Shown one piece after another: positions 22,979 through 36,851 of a stretch of DNA of 64,000 nt. The notes below the pieces were generated by a model, which saw only the letters and a program-made list of their open reading frames with translations, made no database searches and was not told the origin of the DNA. A program made the position numbers and the translations under genes. The DNA lies in assembly GCF_027744825.2 (NCBI RefSeq), contig NC_071335.1:28361001-28425000 (forward strand), given 5' to 3'. Each line of letters starts with the position of its first letter. Within the stretch, counting starts at the first letter, position 1. Source of the stretch: Synchiropus splendidus (lineage: Eukaryota > Chordata > Actinopteri > Syngnathiformes > Callionymidae).

Positions 22979-25864
22979 TGTCTCTTGTTGCAGTTGGTGA
23001 CGGTCAAAAAGAACGGTTGCGGTTATGATGAGGAAGTGCACGGCGGCACTCATGAGTTGTCATTGATACAATTCATTTAGTACTTTATGTGCTAAGGGGA
23101 ATTATATGAAACACAACCTGGATAATGCAGTTTATGGCGAGTATTTAGTTGTTTAGCTTGACTAGGACTGGACTGGGTGATGTTCTGCTGCGTGAGCTTC
23201 AGCTACACAAAGCAAGTAAACAAACATGAAGACAGACTAACAGCATTATATATGAATGAAAACTGTAACTGTGTGTGTGTGTATTCTTCTAATCTTTGTT
23301 GGAACTTTGTCGCAACGATGCTGAGCACTAGGTGTTTAGATTTTTCATCAACTTCCTTCATTGTAAGTTCTCCCAAGAAGATCAGAGTACGTGATTTGTT
23401 CGTTTCAGGATAGGAAAAAAACACTGCGCTAGCAACTGTTAGCATGGTTGCTATGCTAGTCGAGGCTCATGGCAGTAATGAAATGCTTTAGTTACTCGAC
23501 ATCAATCATTCCTTCAATACAAAGAAAACAGAGGCTCCTGAGCATTCAATTTTATTCAAAAACAAGCAGCAAGTTCCAATCCAGAAACCTGCCGAAGGAA
23601 GCTTGTGATCCATCGGTGTGTCGGTGTTAAACCATCGTGCTGAAGCATTGTTTCTGGCTCTTAAGCTAAGCTAGCTGATCTGTCAGCATGGTCGCTGTGC
23701 ACATTGAACAATGAAACAGTTGGAAACTGGACCTCGTGCACAGAGTGCTACCTGTTATCTCCAAGTGCGACAGTGGAACCGGAAGGACTGAAGAGCTCAC
23801 AGCGCCACCTCTCATCTTGCAGCTGACATTACTATATGAAGACTTCTGTCCACTGCAACTGGGAGCGCCTGACGTGATCGGACTCAGCGGCTTTATCGCT
23901 TATCGCCTCAGTCACGGAACGTGACAAGCTTTGGGCTACATGCTATGGCCATGTTATCATCACCACAACTTTCCCCCACTTACTTAATTTGGGTGAGGCG
24001 CTGAGTCGCACGCAGAGGGATCTGAGTCATACGACTTTTTCAAGGAATTGAAATAAAGCTCTCTCAAAGAACCAAGAGGGCCACTAAAGACGCCGGAGCA
24101 AACTAATGTCAAGTATATTTAGTGTCCGGGTTGTTTCGCTGGTGAATGGTTTTATTCACCTCAACTTGCACTAGTATGAGCACATGATCCAAGTCATGGG
24201 AAATTCGAATAAACACATACGTCTTACATCAAAGAGTGGCGGTATGCAGAGTGGGTCTGTGTGGAGCAGAGCTGCGCTGGTCTAATAAGTCCCCGAGCAA
24301 CGGACGGCAGGCCTGTGGTCGGCGGATGATGGATCTCAGTGCCAGGGTACATAATGGTGGGACAGGGGAGCACTGGGGTGAAGGACAACGTTCTGCCCTC
24401 TATCCTTAATCAGATGCAGATCAAGCTAAAAGCAACGGAGCAGCAAATCCCTTCTCGGAGAGCCAGCCTCTAGACCCCTCACAATCCCCTCTTCTTTGCC
24501 TCTCTCCATCCCTCCTCGGACCCCTCCTCTCTTCACCCAGCTCGCTTTTCTTCTGTCTTAGCAGGAGAGCTTAGGGAGTGGACCAGAGGAGGAGATGGAT
24601 GCTCGGAGGCCTTTACCACAAAGATCATATAGGATAAGTGCAAAAGCCTCTCATGGCTTGTTGATAAAGTATTGATTTTTCCGCGAGCCGCTGTTTACGA
24701 ATCACCTTGGAGAGAGTGACCCCCGAGACCTTTGGGTGTGAGGCAAGAGCACGAAGAGGTGGGAGGTGTCGGTGGTGGGGGATGTCCGAAGAAAGTGAGA
24801 CAGAGGAGAGGTGAATGAATAGAAGGGACTCATCGATCGGAGGGGAAGCTGGCAGCGAACTGAAGTGAAGGATAAAAGATGGTGGAATGTCAAATTTGGT
24901 GAATTACAGGAGAAATGTCACAATATTCAGACGGCGTTTCTTGTCACCAGTGCACAACATACACCCGGGCACACTTGCATGAGTGCGCTGATGCACTCAA
25001 ATGAACACAGCCTGCGCTTTGATGCCCCGTCTCATTGTCTTCCAGGAGATCAAGGCCTCGAGCATGGCAGTATGGAGAATATAAGGAATGCTAATTTTAT
25101 CCCTCAGCGAGACACTCCTTCCTGCTCGCTTTTTAAGAGGTAAACAATGTGGGCAAAGCCATTTTGGCCCAGCAAGGCTTGTTCCAGGGTGACTGACACA
25201 CACAATGTCATTACCCCTCAGGGCTCAGAGGAGGTCCAGACCGGGCCAGACAGACCCGGCTTTTCAATCCGTCCTGAAAAGTTAAATCCTTAAGTGGTGT
25301 TTTTCACCTCTCTCCATCCCCATCTTTGTTTCGGCGGTACAGGTTCGGATTGCCTTGGTGCACGGGGGCCCTCATTTTCAAGCCCCTGATCAATAGCTCA
25401 TGATTTAGTGGAATTGCAACCTCTTCGGAGTGATTTTCAGGGTTCTCACTGATTGCTAAATTAAGTTATTTTGAAGAATTACCCAAGCTCAATTCTAATT
25501 ATCCTCGTGCAGGAAGGAACAATTTTCTAACCGGACGGACGAGGCTTCATATTTCAAGCAGAATAGGAATTATACAAAGCAAACATTTTCTAATGAGGAC
25601 ACCACCACTTATTGCACCTGCGTGTCTTCAATGTTTTCAAATCCAACAGTCACGGCGAACTGCGAAAGTCTTGGTAGTTCCAATACGGTGAGACACGATA
25701 CGACAAGTAGTGATCGCAATGAAGGCATTATCAATAGTGGCTTGGATTTAAAAGTAAAAATAAATGAACAAAAATTAAAAATTGAAAAAGTAAAAACATG
25801 ACGTGATATGTTTTTTTGTGGTTCTATTCATGAAAGCAGCACAAAGTAAGATTTTGGCATCACT
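22979..25864. other. Non-coding stretch, no gene recognised
   Basis: A (TG)8 tract lies at about 23268-23282. The part from 25380 to 25600 has few simple repeats and homeobox-like TAATTA words and may be conserved non-coding DNA, but this needs alignment. No exon recognised. Confidence 0.35.
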
Positions 25865-25867
25865 CTT

Positions 25868-26182
25868 ACCTCCACCAAGGTTGTTTTCAAAGGCGTCTAT
25901 TGAAAAGTTGAAAAGCTTTTGGATGAAATTGGATGAAAATTTCGGAAAATATGTGACATGAGATAAGGAACCAATGATTCCGTTTTGGGAGTGACTCGGA
26001 TCCCTGTCTACATCCAGGAATTTTTTAAAGGATTCTTCTACATTGGGGGGGGGCAAAGGATCATTTTTGGAATTAGTGTCACAGTGGCACTTACTTACTT
26101 TGTGATTGGGATATTGTGTTGGGGTGGACTGAAGCTGCTTGGCAGAGGTTTGCACTGTCTGAGTGCTTTTCTAGTTTTTGTT
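25868..26182 (+). repeat. Dispersed repeat G, nearly full copy with inverted ends
   Basis: The right part reads GCTTGGCAGAGGTTTGCACT then GAGTGCTTTTCTAG (26137-26174), the teleost terminus also seen at 11736 and 59868. The left boundary carries CCTCCACCAAGG (25869-25880), the reverse complement of CCTTGGTGGAGG, so both ends show the same word in opposite orientation. Inner phrases such as GGATGAAATTGGATGAAAAT fit the same repeat type. No coding potential. Confidence 0.55.
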
Positions 26183-28466
26183 TCCTTCATGTTTTCTGTG
26201 ATGATTGGTTTCAAAATGAACACAAATCCTTGAGTACGGTTCTTATCATGAACTTCTAGACAACATATCCTTCTCCTGGCGACCTTCCCAGTCCTCTGAC
26301 CCCCAGTGGAGACGCATCACAAGGAGATGCTAAGAAGCTGATTCATTTTCATCAACGCTGAAGTAAACGTTCATACTGAAGATTGCCAGAAGAGTGAACC
26401 CAGGCTGCCACACCTTAGCAAGAACCAGCGTCTGTGTAGGGCCGAGATGCTGAAACGGCCATCCTCTAACTGGACTCCAACATCAGTCATTGTCTGAAAT
26501 ACATAACATATTAAACTAAAATGTAGATGAGGAAGTCACAGAGGAGGAAGAGAAAAAGAGCCATTCATAATCTTAAGGGTCTGGCATGGCTTCCTCCTTG
26601 TGACAAGCATCTGCAACTGGCAGGACCAAGTCGCTCCCCACCATGGTCACACTACACTCACTATAATAGCAACATGTTAAAATTGGCCTGAACAACACAG
26701 AAATGATGACAGAGTAAATTCATGAACTAAAGATGGTTGGATTTCTTCTTTTTTTGGAACATAATGCCCATGATAATCAATGTATTACTATAGTAGCTGT
26801 TACATACCTGCAGAAGTAGAACCATTCCTATAAATAGTGGACTCTAACACTACAAGGTCAGGGGTCAGGAGGCTCCCGTCTATTGTTTGTGTAGCAGAAG
26901 AGCCTTTACAGTGTTTTGACCGGATAGACAGCCTTTACTTTGTGCCACGTGATTGTGTAAGTTGGCCTTTCGATCATCCTTTGGCCGTATGTTTCCCAAA
27001 ACACCTTTAATCGCAACACACGACTCATTAATATCTCAATAGTACTCTCCGCAAAAGAGCCACTACTTTGCCAGGACGAACCAGTTTCCTCAAGCCTTTT
27101 TCCATGGCTGCTGTTATGACCTTAAACAGAGCTGAACACATCTGTGTTATATCTGTGATGCAGTGTAAACGTAGCCTTAATATCGTAGTAGCAGTTCTAG
27201 TGCTAGTTGTATACGAATATTGGTGTTGGATTTCGCTCTTTCCGCTGAATTCCACTTTGATTGTGAACTAAGGCACAAAAACCTTCATCACAATATATTC
27301 AAGTTCCACCTTGGTTTCAGTTGAGCAATAGATTTTTAGACTTTTTTTTTTTCTAAACAATAAATAAGGATTATTTCCCAGTGGGAAGCATGTAGCCTAT
27401 ATAGGCACCTCGGAGCAAATTGGATAGAATAAAAGCAAACAGGAAATAAAGCAGCAGCTATCCCTCTCCGTGTAACACCTTGTTGTCAGGAAATTTAATT
27501 TGTAGCTGCAGCCCAGAGAGCCACCTGGCAACATATGCAGCATGCAAATGTGCCTGTGTTTGCAGCGTTGTGAAAAGCAAGGAAGAGAGGCAGAAAGAGA
27601 GAGATTGCCCCGGAGGATTAATGACATCATTCAGTATGCACCTCTGGACTCCAGACTGCTGGGATATTACACACCTCTGACATAGAGGGATAATGTTGCT
27701 TTTGTCAAGGCACCACATTTGAGGATCTATCTCGTCCAGTTGCCGCACAAAAATAATGGCGCTGGTTCATCATCAGATTGCAATGTCAGGTTTCGGGGGA
27801 ATAATGACTGAAAGAGTGGCGTATTGAGAATAGATGAGTTCCAGCCAGCGGGGTAGTTAGGGTGTATCGCTGGGGTTGCTGATGGCCTCACTAATGGCAG
27901 TTCTCCGTGCCGCACTTTGGATCGGTGTGGGTTTCTCAGTGTACATGCAAAGCAGGGTTCTTTTTAGCCTTCTTCTGCCAATGTACAGAGGTGCTTTCCT
28001 GACTCCATTCACACTGTTTGCTTACACGACGCCTGACGTCTGGCTGCAGTCCGATTATTTTCACTGACCTCCTTTTTTTCATGTAAATTTATGAATGTCA
28101 TTGTGAGTAAACGAGCAATAGTGTATGCATGGACTGAGACTCGGATACCTGTCAGTCGGAATAACCTGGTTTTGGATTATCCCTTTTTTTTTTCTTTACT
28201 TTATTTTATTTTTTTTAATGTGTAATCCTGCTCAGTTGGCTGGTGAGCTCCTGAACATTCATTCACACGACTCTCTTTACTGTATTTCCTCATTTTGGAC
28301 TCTCTTTAGGGCCATTGGGGAAATCTTGTTTTGGAGATTTCGGGTAAACTTTGTCTGATGTCACTTCCTGTCTCTCGTCTCAACCACCTGAGTCCAGCCT
28401 GCCTAACTTTCTCCCCAAACCGTTTCACATGAGCTGTCCCTCTGATATATGTGGTTCTAATCTAGT
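26183..28466. other. Non-coding stretch, no gene recognised
   Basis: An octamer-type ATGCAAAT lies near 27543 in an otherwise repeat-poor part (27400-27720). A T-rich block occurs at 28180-28220. No transposon or exon was recognised. Confidence 0.4.
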
Positions 28467-28970
28467 GTAAATTCTATTGAGCACATCAGAATACTGGCCG
28501 CACCCACTAAGTTTTAGAAGGATATTATAGATCTTGTTCATACATAAGCCGCATGCGTCTATAAGCCGCAGGTGCAGTGGTGCTGTCTGCACCGAAGATA
28601 GGTCAGTAGTGCAACAGGCCTAAAAATGCATGAGGATCACTTCTAAACGAAAACACGTCCAAGCATCGAGACTGACTCATGAAAGAAACAGGGCAGTGTC
28701 CTGAACTTGAATCATGACGTCATCGCATCTTTTATTGACATTAAAGCACTCAGAATGTCCCAAGTTCTGACACCATAGTCGATCTCGCTTCTTGTCTCCA
28801 GTCCTTCAGATCGGCTCTGTTGACAGAGCTGCAGACAGACGGGCGATAACAGCGCATTTTGAGCGCTTTGAGGCAAATAAAACACCTTTGATTTCATCGG
28901 TTTGATGTGTCGAGGCTCAATATTTTGGCACCATGACGCTCTGTATTAGATGTATAAGCGACAGGGTTCA
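28467..28970 (+). mobile_element. Non-autonomous TIR-like element, copy A
   Basis: It shares long blocks, in opposite orientation, with 45410-45932: for example ATCTTTTATT.ACATTAAAGC, AGTTCTGACACCA, GAGCTGCAGACA and ATTTCATCGGTTTGATGTG. It carries the phrases TACATAAGCCGCATGCGTCT and ATAAGCCGCAGGTGCAG typical of a widespread teleost 'ctataagccgca' repeat. The left end GTGTAAATTCTATTGAGCAC is a decayed form of 'gtaaattccgg..ttcac'. No open frame codes for a transposase. Superfamily not assigned; boundaries are approximate. Confidence 0.6.
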
Positions 28971-28975
28971 GACCA

Positions 28976-29200
28976 CGAGAAAAATCTTCAACTCGTCCAC
29001 TTCTTTTTCTGCATTTTGTCTTTGTGTCCGAGCTACTGTCTCTAAAACATACATGACGTCCTGTTATATATCCTCACATCCATTGTCCTATGTAGCTTTC
29101 CTTTAGCTCAACCATCTCCACCTGTTCCACCTTGCCCGCACTCTCCTCTTCGCCTCTTTTACTGTCTCACCCTTACATTGTGTGATCCCAAATACTTGAA
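28976..29200. repeat. Possible LINE-derived fragment
   Basis: Pyrimidine-rich phrases such as GAGCTACTGTCTCTAAAACA TACATGAC and CATCTCCACCTGTTCCACC resemble the antisense strand of a teleost LINE ('ctactgtctctaaaccatacaa'). Weak, by memory of consensus only. Confidence 0.25.
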
Positions 29201-29202
29201 GT

Positions 29203-31892
<2,690 letters not shown>

Positions 31893-31952
31893 TTGACAAT
31901 GAACCCAGAGCCCACAGTAGTCGTGGAGCTTGAAGTCATCTGTGACCTGTGA
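31893..31952 (+). CDS. Candidate terminal coding exon (unrecognised)
   Basis: A strong 3' splice-site context (TTTTCTTTTCTTATTTCAG, AG at 31891-31892) is followed by an open frame reading LTMNPEPTVVVELEVICDL and then TGA (31950-31952). The acidic, valine-rich end looks protein-like, but 19 residues cannot be assigned to a family and no partner exon was found. It could equally be a chance acceptor. Seen: the tract, the frame and the stop. Inferred: that it is an exon. Confidence 0.15.
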   Translation: MTMNPEPTVVVELEVICDL

Positions 31953-33026
31953 AAGAAACCCATTCTTGCCCAAACCTTGTCACTGCTGAAAACTAATCCT
32001 TACTTTTCTGATCTGCTAAAAGTCTTCAATTTAAGGACAGACTTGGATCACAATTGTAAAGTTGTATATGGTAACATTGGATTCATCAATGTTGACAATC
32101 TTCATTGACATTGACCAATAGCCTGTCCCCTATTTTTTCCTATTTTATAAGGGATGATAATGTGTGTGTTTTCCCTCATTGCCGGTGAAAAGGTGTTGAT
32201 TTCTATTGTGTTTTATTCCTTCTTATAATGTCCATTACTCTGGAAATAGAATCCGAAATATACACAGATAACAGTGATCCAGTGTCGACAGAGAAGGTGA
32301 AAACAGCCATCCGTCATTCTTCTTTTACCCTGCCTCGCTCTGAAAACCCCGTGCTGCCACTGTCACCATCTCCATGCGGGATGAGGAAGAAGAAAACAAG
32401 GACAAAATGTCGATTTAGGTGAAGAGGGATGAGATAAAAGATGCTCTTAGAGGGAGAGGGGGAGAGAAGACTCGGAGAGAGCAGTCACTGTCTGGCATGT
32501 GGACAGATGGTAGCCATGCTGCGGAGCGGACGCAGCACATGCGATAGCCGTGAACCATGATAGGGGCTCCCACACCCACGCCTCTGCCGCTGACACCTCT
32601 CTACATACTCAGAGAGGCAGAAAGAAGAGGGCAAGGGGCGGCAAGGATGGGGGCATCTGGGAGAAGGAGATGTATGCAGGTAGTGCAGAGATATACCATT
32701 CCTTAAAGAAACAGACGTGCCATTGTTGGCCATGGATGAGTCAGGAGGCCGAATAACGCTTGCGACATTTTAAGCCTTAATAGTTTTGTATTCACAGCAA
32801 GACTTTGCCCAGGATGTTTGTGTCCTTGCTCTCCCCGAGTATCATGTGCCACCTCGCCCGAATGGCTGAGGTACTCTCCTCAAGGAAGAGTCCAGCTTCC
32901 CAAAACGATTTTCTCAACCGAATTATGTTTAACAACTCAATGTACTAACCTAGAAAGAATATGAGACAGATCGCATTGATAATTCCACACTGCTGAGGCA
33001 CACAACTATGAACCACTGTCCCCTCT
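31953..33026. other. Non-coding stretch, no gene recognised
   Basis: Nothing recognisable beyond short open frames without homology. Confidence 0.4.
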
Positions 33027-33236
33027 TCACCTCTCATTTGATCCCCGCGAGGCCTCTATTTTAGCCATCCTGGCAGTCAAAGTTTGCTCCACCTCTTTCT
33101 CACCTCCAGTTCTCTTCCCATCAGAAACGTTGGTGCTCTTCACCATCAGTGGCCATGGCTTCTCCTGCTCTTGAATGTAGAAGCAAATCACATCAGCTTT
33201 GCGGAAACACGCTCGAATGATGTCCAGGTTTCTCAT
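33027..33236 (-). CDS. Unrecognised ORF or candidate first exon
   Basis: The minus-strand frame starts with ATG at 33236 in a favourable context (A at -3) and runs 69 codons. It begins MRNLDIIRACFRKADVICFY and continues with a charged segment (IQEQEKPWPLMVKS). Codon usage looks coding-like, with many G/C third positions. A possible 5' splice donor, GGAG followed by GTGAGA, lies about 44 codons in (near 33104), so the frame could be a first exon that reads on into intron. The DNA upstream on this strand is CpG-rich (GGGCGCGGCGGAG). An in-frame stop lies eight codons before the ATG. No family was recognised, and no second exon was found. A chance ORF remains quite possible. Confidence 0.25.
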   Translation of the reverse strand: MRNLDIIRACFRKADVICFYIQEQEKPWPLMVKSTNVSDGKRTGGEKEVEQTLTARMAKIEASRGSNER

Positions 33237-34683
33237 TGTTTTCCAAGAGGGCGTCAGGATTTATTTCAAAGTCGCGGCCTACAGAGTGTTAGTACTGGAC
33301 ATCGAGGCTGGACAGGCAATATTGGGTTTTCACCTCCCTCCTCTCCGCCGCGCCCTCTTCTCGACTGGTCCTCTTCTTCGCACCATTGCAGGTTGCTGTG
33401 TCTGCTGTGTCGTTTAATATGCACAGCCCATTCTTACCCCTTTATTATTGTCCTGCTGGCGGCGGAGGCCCTTTTCTGTGGCCAGACAATGGGCGGCGTC
33501 GTGACAGAGAGCACGGTGGTCATGTCCCATTTGCCACCCTGTGCTATCTCTCTATCCTGCCCCCCTCCTCACCCGCCGTCCGCTTTTCAATCGCACCCTA
33601 ATACTGTTACAGGATAGAAAGACCTGGGAGCCTTCAATACGCCCAGAGCCCGCGGGGCCACAGCTATATACATACTATTAGCATAATTATAGCCTGAGAG
33701 AGTGAGGGGGTAAAGACAGAAAAATGAGACCAAGAGCCTGCAAAGGTGTTTGTAATGTGAAAGTAGCCAGCCCCCAAACTCCCCTCGCTGCTGTCACCCC
33801 CTTTAGATGTCGGGGAAAGATGGTCTCGTAAAGGACGTTTGAAAGGATCCCGTGTTCGATTTGGCCCGACCTCATCAATAGCAGCCCCGGTCTCACTCTG
33901 GGCCTCGGCTCGTGGGTGGGCAGCTCTCCAGTGGACCCCACGGTTGCCTGACTTTGAACTTGAACTTGGACCCCAGGGGTTGAGCAGAGTGGAATTTAAT
34001 TGAGGAGGGCTCCCCCTGGGATTCTGGACTGGTACATGCAGGATGGAGCAGCTGCGTTCTGGGCGTCATGTTTATATGTTAACACCTCTCCGTGGATTTG
34101 GTCTCGCTAGCTTGCTTGAATTGATGTTTTCTTTTTTCTTTATTTTAGTTTTTCAGAGGACTATTTAACCCCCAAATTATTTTCTTTATCAATTCTGTTT
34201 ATATTTGCATTGCATTCAGTACCAACTGCTCCTGCAAGATTGTAAAAAATATTTATAAACAAAAAATAAATAAAAAATATTAAAACAATACAAATACATT
34301 ATTTTTAAAATGTATTATTATTATTGTTGTTGTTGTTGTTTTGTTTGAAAACTATATTTATTTTTAATAAACATCATGTAATTCACTAAATAAACACATA
34401 AAAATATTAATACAATTTCAAAAGCCATAATATCCAGTTATAATTATGGCATATATAAAACACTTTAAAACAGAAGATTAATTAAAATGTATTGTGAGAA
34501 ATGAAAGAAAAAAACTACTTCTAGTACTGACTTTTTTTTGTCAAAGTGCATCCTCTGATATAATCATAACATTCTATACTTTCCTGTTCATTGAAATATA
34601 TAAACACAGGATGTGAAGGCAGAATTTCCAACTTATTTGATCATTATTTTGTGAAAAACTAGACGTTATTTCAGCTGCAGTAG
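33237..34683. other. Non-coding stretch
   Basis: The first 700 bases are relatively GC-rich; from 34130 the sequence becomes strongly AT-rich with short ATT and GTT tandems at about 34312-34341. No exon or transposon recognised. Confidence 0.4.
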
Positions 34684-34722
34684 AAGTTGGTTGTTTAGTC
34701 CCTATGTCTAAACAACCAACTT
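34684..34722. repeat. Perfect 15-bp hairpin
   Basis: AAGTTGGTTGTTTAG (34684-34698) is exactly complementary to CTAAACAACCAACTT (34708-34722), with a 9-base loop. Flanking bases do not pair, so the stem is sharply bounded. It is not the end of any recognised transposon. Confidence 0.9.
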
Positions 34723-36295
34723 AATGGAGGAACACAACACGTGAATGAATGAATTGAGTGAAACATAAAGAAAGGATGAAGATTCAATTCCTCAAATTTG
34801 AGTTGAACCTACTACGTACTTGCTATGTGGCTGCAGCACTCACCACTGAACCAACATGCTGCATAACATTAAAATATTACATTTACTTGTTGTTTTTACA
34901 AGTTATTTTTATTGTTGAATGGAAACAAATAATATATTAATTACTTCCATATTACTATAAAGAACATTCGGTGGATATATAGCTGAACAAGGAACATTTT
35001 CAGAGAGACATCATGATATAGCAGGGAAAGTTGAAATTACGTGTTGGTGATGTAACATCCAAACTTGCGCTGACAGATTTGTCACAACGCCACGGCATGA
35101 ATGCATCTACTGTAAACCACACTGCAGCTCACAGAGTAAAAATGATGATCTCTTCTCCAGCCGCTACATGTTTTTCATCGGAAAAAATAGCACAGCAATG
35201 GAAAAACGTCAACCCCACTGTGCCGTCAGCGCGGTCATCCTGTTTTAGGGCCGGCTCTAAAGCATGTCACAAGACCTCATGCATAGTAAACAGAGCGGCC
35301 TCCATGGCTGACTGGTGAGCAATTTGCCTCATAGATTGCCTGGCCCCGGGGCCTCGGCGCTATGTTTATGTATGAGCCCTCCTGTTTCATATGTATCAGC
35401 ATCGGATCATTTTCTCCCCCCACCCCCCTTGTTTCCCCCTCGCAGAACTGATGGTATACACGTACACATCAACACGCTTGCACACATGGCAACACGCGCG
35501 CACAAACCGAGGGACACACTGCGACGCACACAGACAGACACATAACGTAAACATTAAGAGTGATGACCTGCACAAGAGGTGACGGTGTCCTGGCAGATTA
35601 GACTATTGTCAACACAAATAGAAATTTACGTTACACGTTTTCAGCGGCTGCTGCTTACCACTGCACTGAGTGAAGACATATTAGGAGCAGGTTGTTTGTG
35701 ATGTCCTCCTGCTTTGCGAATCACTATTCACCATTCACAGATTTATAAGCATTTAGACAGGCACTATTTGAACTGACTGGGGAAACGACTGACCCAAAAA
35801 TCATCTCCCTCTCAAGCTCAGCTATCCGGGTCATCACGCAATAGAAGGTTTGAATATGGCAAACAGACCAGGTACCATTAAGGTTGCCATATTCTAATAT
35901 CCCCCTCATTTCACCACACAGCAACTTTTCTTTGAAGTGATCGACATACAAACCATCACCGACGTCGAGGAATCCGTGCCACGACTTCATGAGACCTTCC
36001 CGTCATTGAGGAGCATGGTGAAGAGAAGTAAAAATAACTGAACACAAGTGGTAGAATTTTGAGAAGTCAGGCCTCCTCCACCTCAACCTATCTTGATAGT
36101 CCTCCCTCGGCACACTTTTAATGTTCAAGCTCCCATTTACTGCACCACAACTACAGTACGTAACTCACGGGTTGTCTCATATGTGGCAACTTTCCTTCCT
36201 TTCATGCACAGTCCTTAAAGGTAGGGTAGGTGATCTTGATCAACATTTGGTGAATTGAATTCAGTAGCCAAGCCCCATTTTTGAGATCCTTTTTT
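34723..36295. other. Non-coding stretch, no gene recognised
   Basis: AT-rich to about 35000, then mixed composition with CA-rich patches near 35460-35540. A phrase at 36069 (CTCCTCCACCTCAACCTATC) resembles one at 40985, possibly a shared old repeat. Confidence 0.35.
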
Positions 36296-36429
36296 CACAT
36301 CCTCACTTGCATAGCATGACACAGTATATTGACGTTGGGAAAGTGGACTTTTGCATCCTATACTGACACCGAAGGCAGCCTTTAGCGTTGCATGTTGACA
36401 CAACAGATTTTCAATTGAAGTAATGTCCC

Positions 36430-36475
36430 GCAGCATATCCTGATGCCAAGGGGCAGCATATCCTGACACCAAGGG
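36430..36475 (+). repeat. 23-bp tandem duplication inside R1
   Basis: Two adjacent 23-base units (36430-36452 and 36453-36475), GCAGCATATCCTGATGCCAA GGG and the same with ACA for TGC-region changes (two mismatches). Private to this copy of the repeat. Confidence 0.85.
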
Positions 36476-36843
36476 CACCGTGGCACGTAAAAGAAAACCA
36501 GAGGTCGCTGTTAGGTACAGCATGACGTGGCATTCCTTTTGTTCTAAACTTAAAAATATGTCAATTGCTATTTCAAGTCCCTCAAACAGCCATGTGTTTC
36601 AGTCACTCTGACTGTGTAACTGCCATTAAGGTGGTGATAAATAGCAACTGACATCCAATGTAATTCAGTGAAGAGAGTTTCTGAACGTCTCCCTGCACCC
36701 TGCGCTCTGATGTGTCATCCCCTGGCTGGAAGGCTGCACTATTCTTTTACACCATTAAAACTCCTACGCATCAACATGCAAAGCTGCAAGTTGCTCTTGA
36801 CGTCACTACAGTGACGCAAAAGTCCACTTTCCCAATGTCAACA

Positions 36844-36851
36844 TACTACGC
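36844..36851 (+). other. hAT target-site duplication, left
   Basis: TACTACGC immediately before the left terminus; matches TACTACGG at the right side in 7 of 8 bases. Eight-base duplications are diagnostic of hAT insertion. Confidence 0.8.

Noticed and set aside
33084..33617. 177-codon plus-strand frame
   Set aside because: It begins with TTG and overlaps the more coding-like minus-strand ORF; its Leu/Pro/Ser-rich product looks like antisense and pyrimidine-rich noise.
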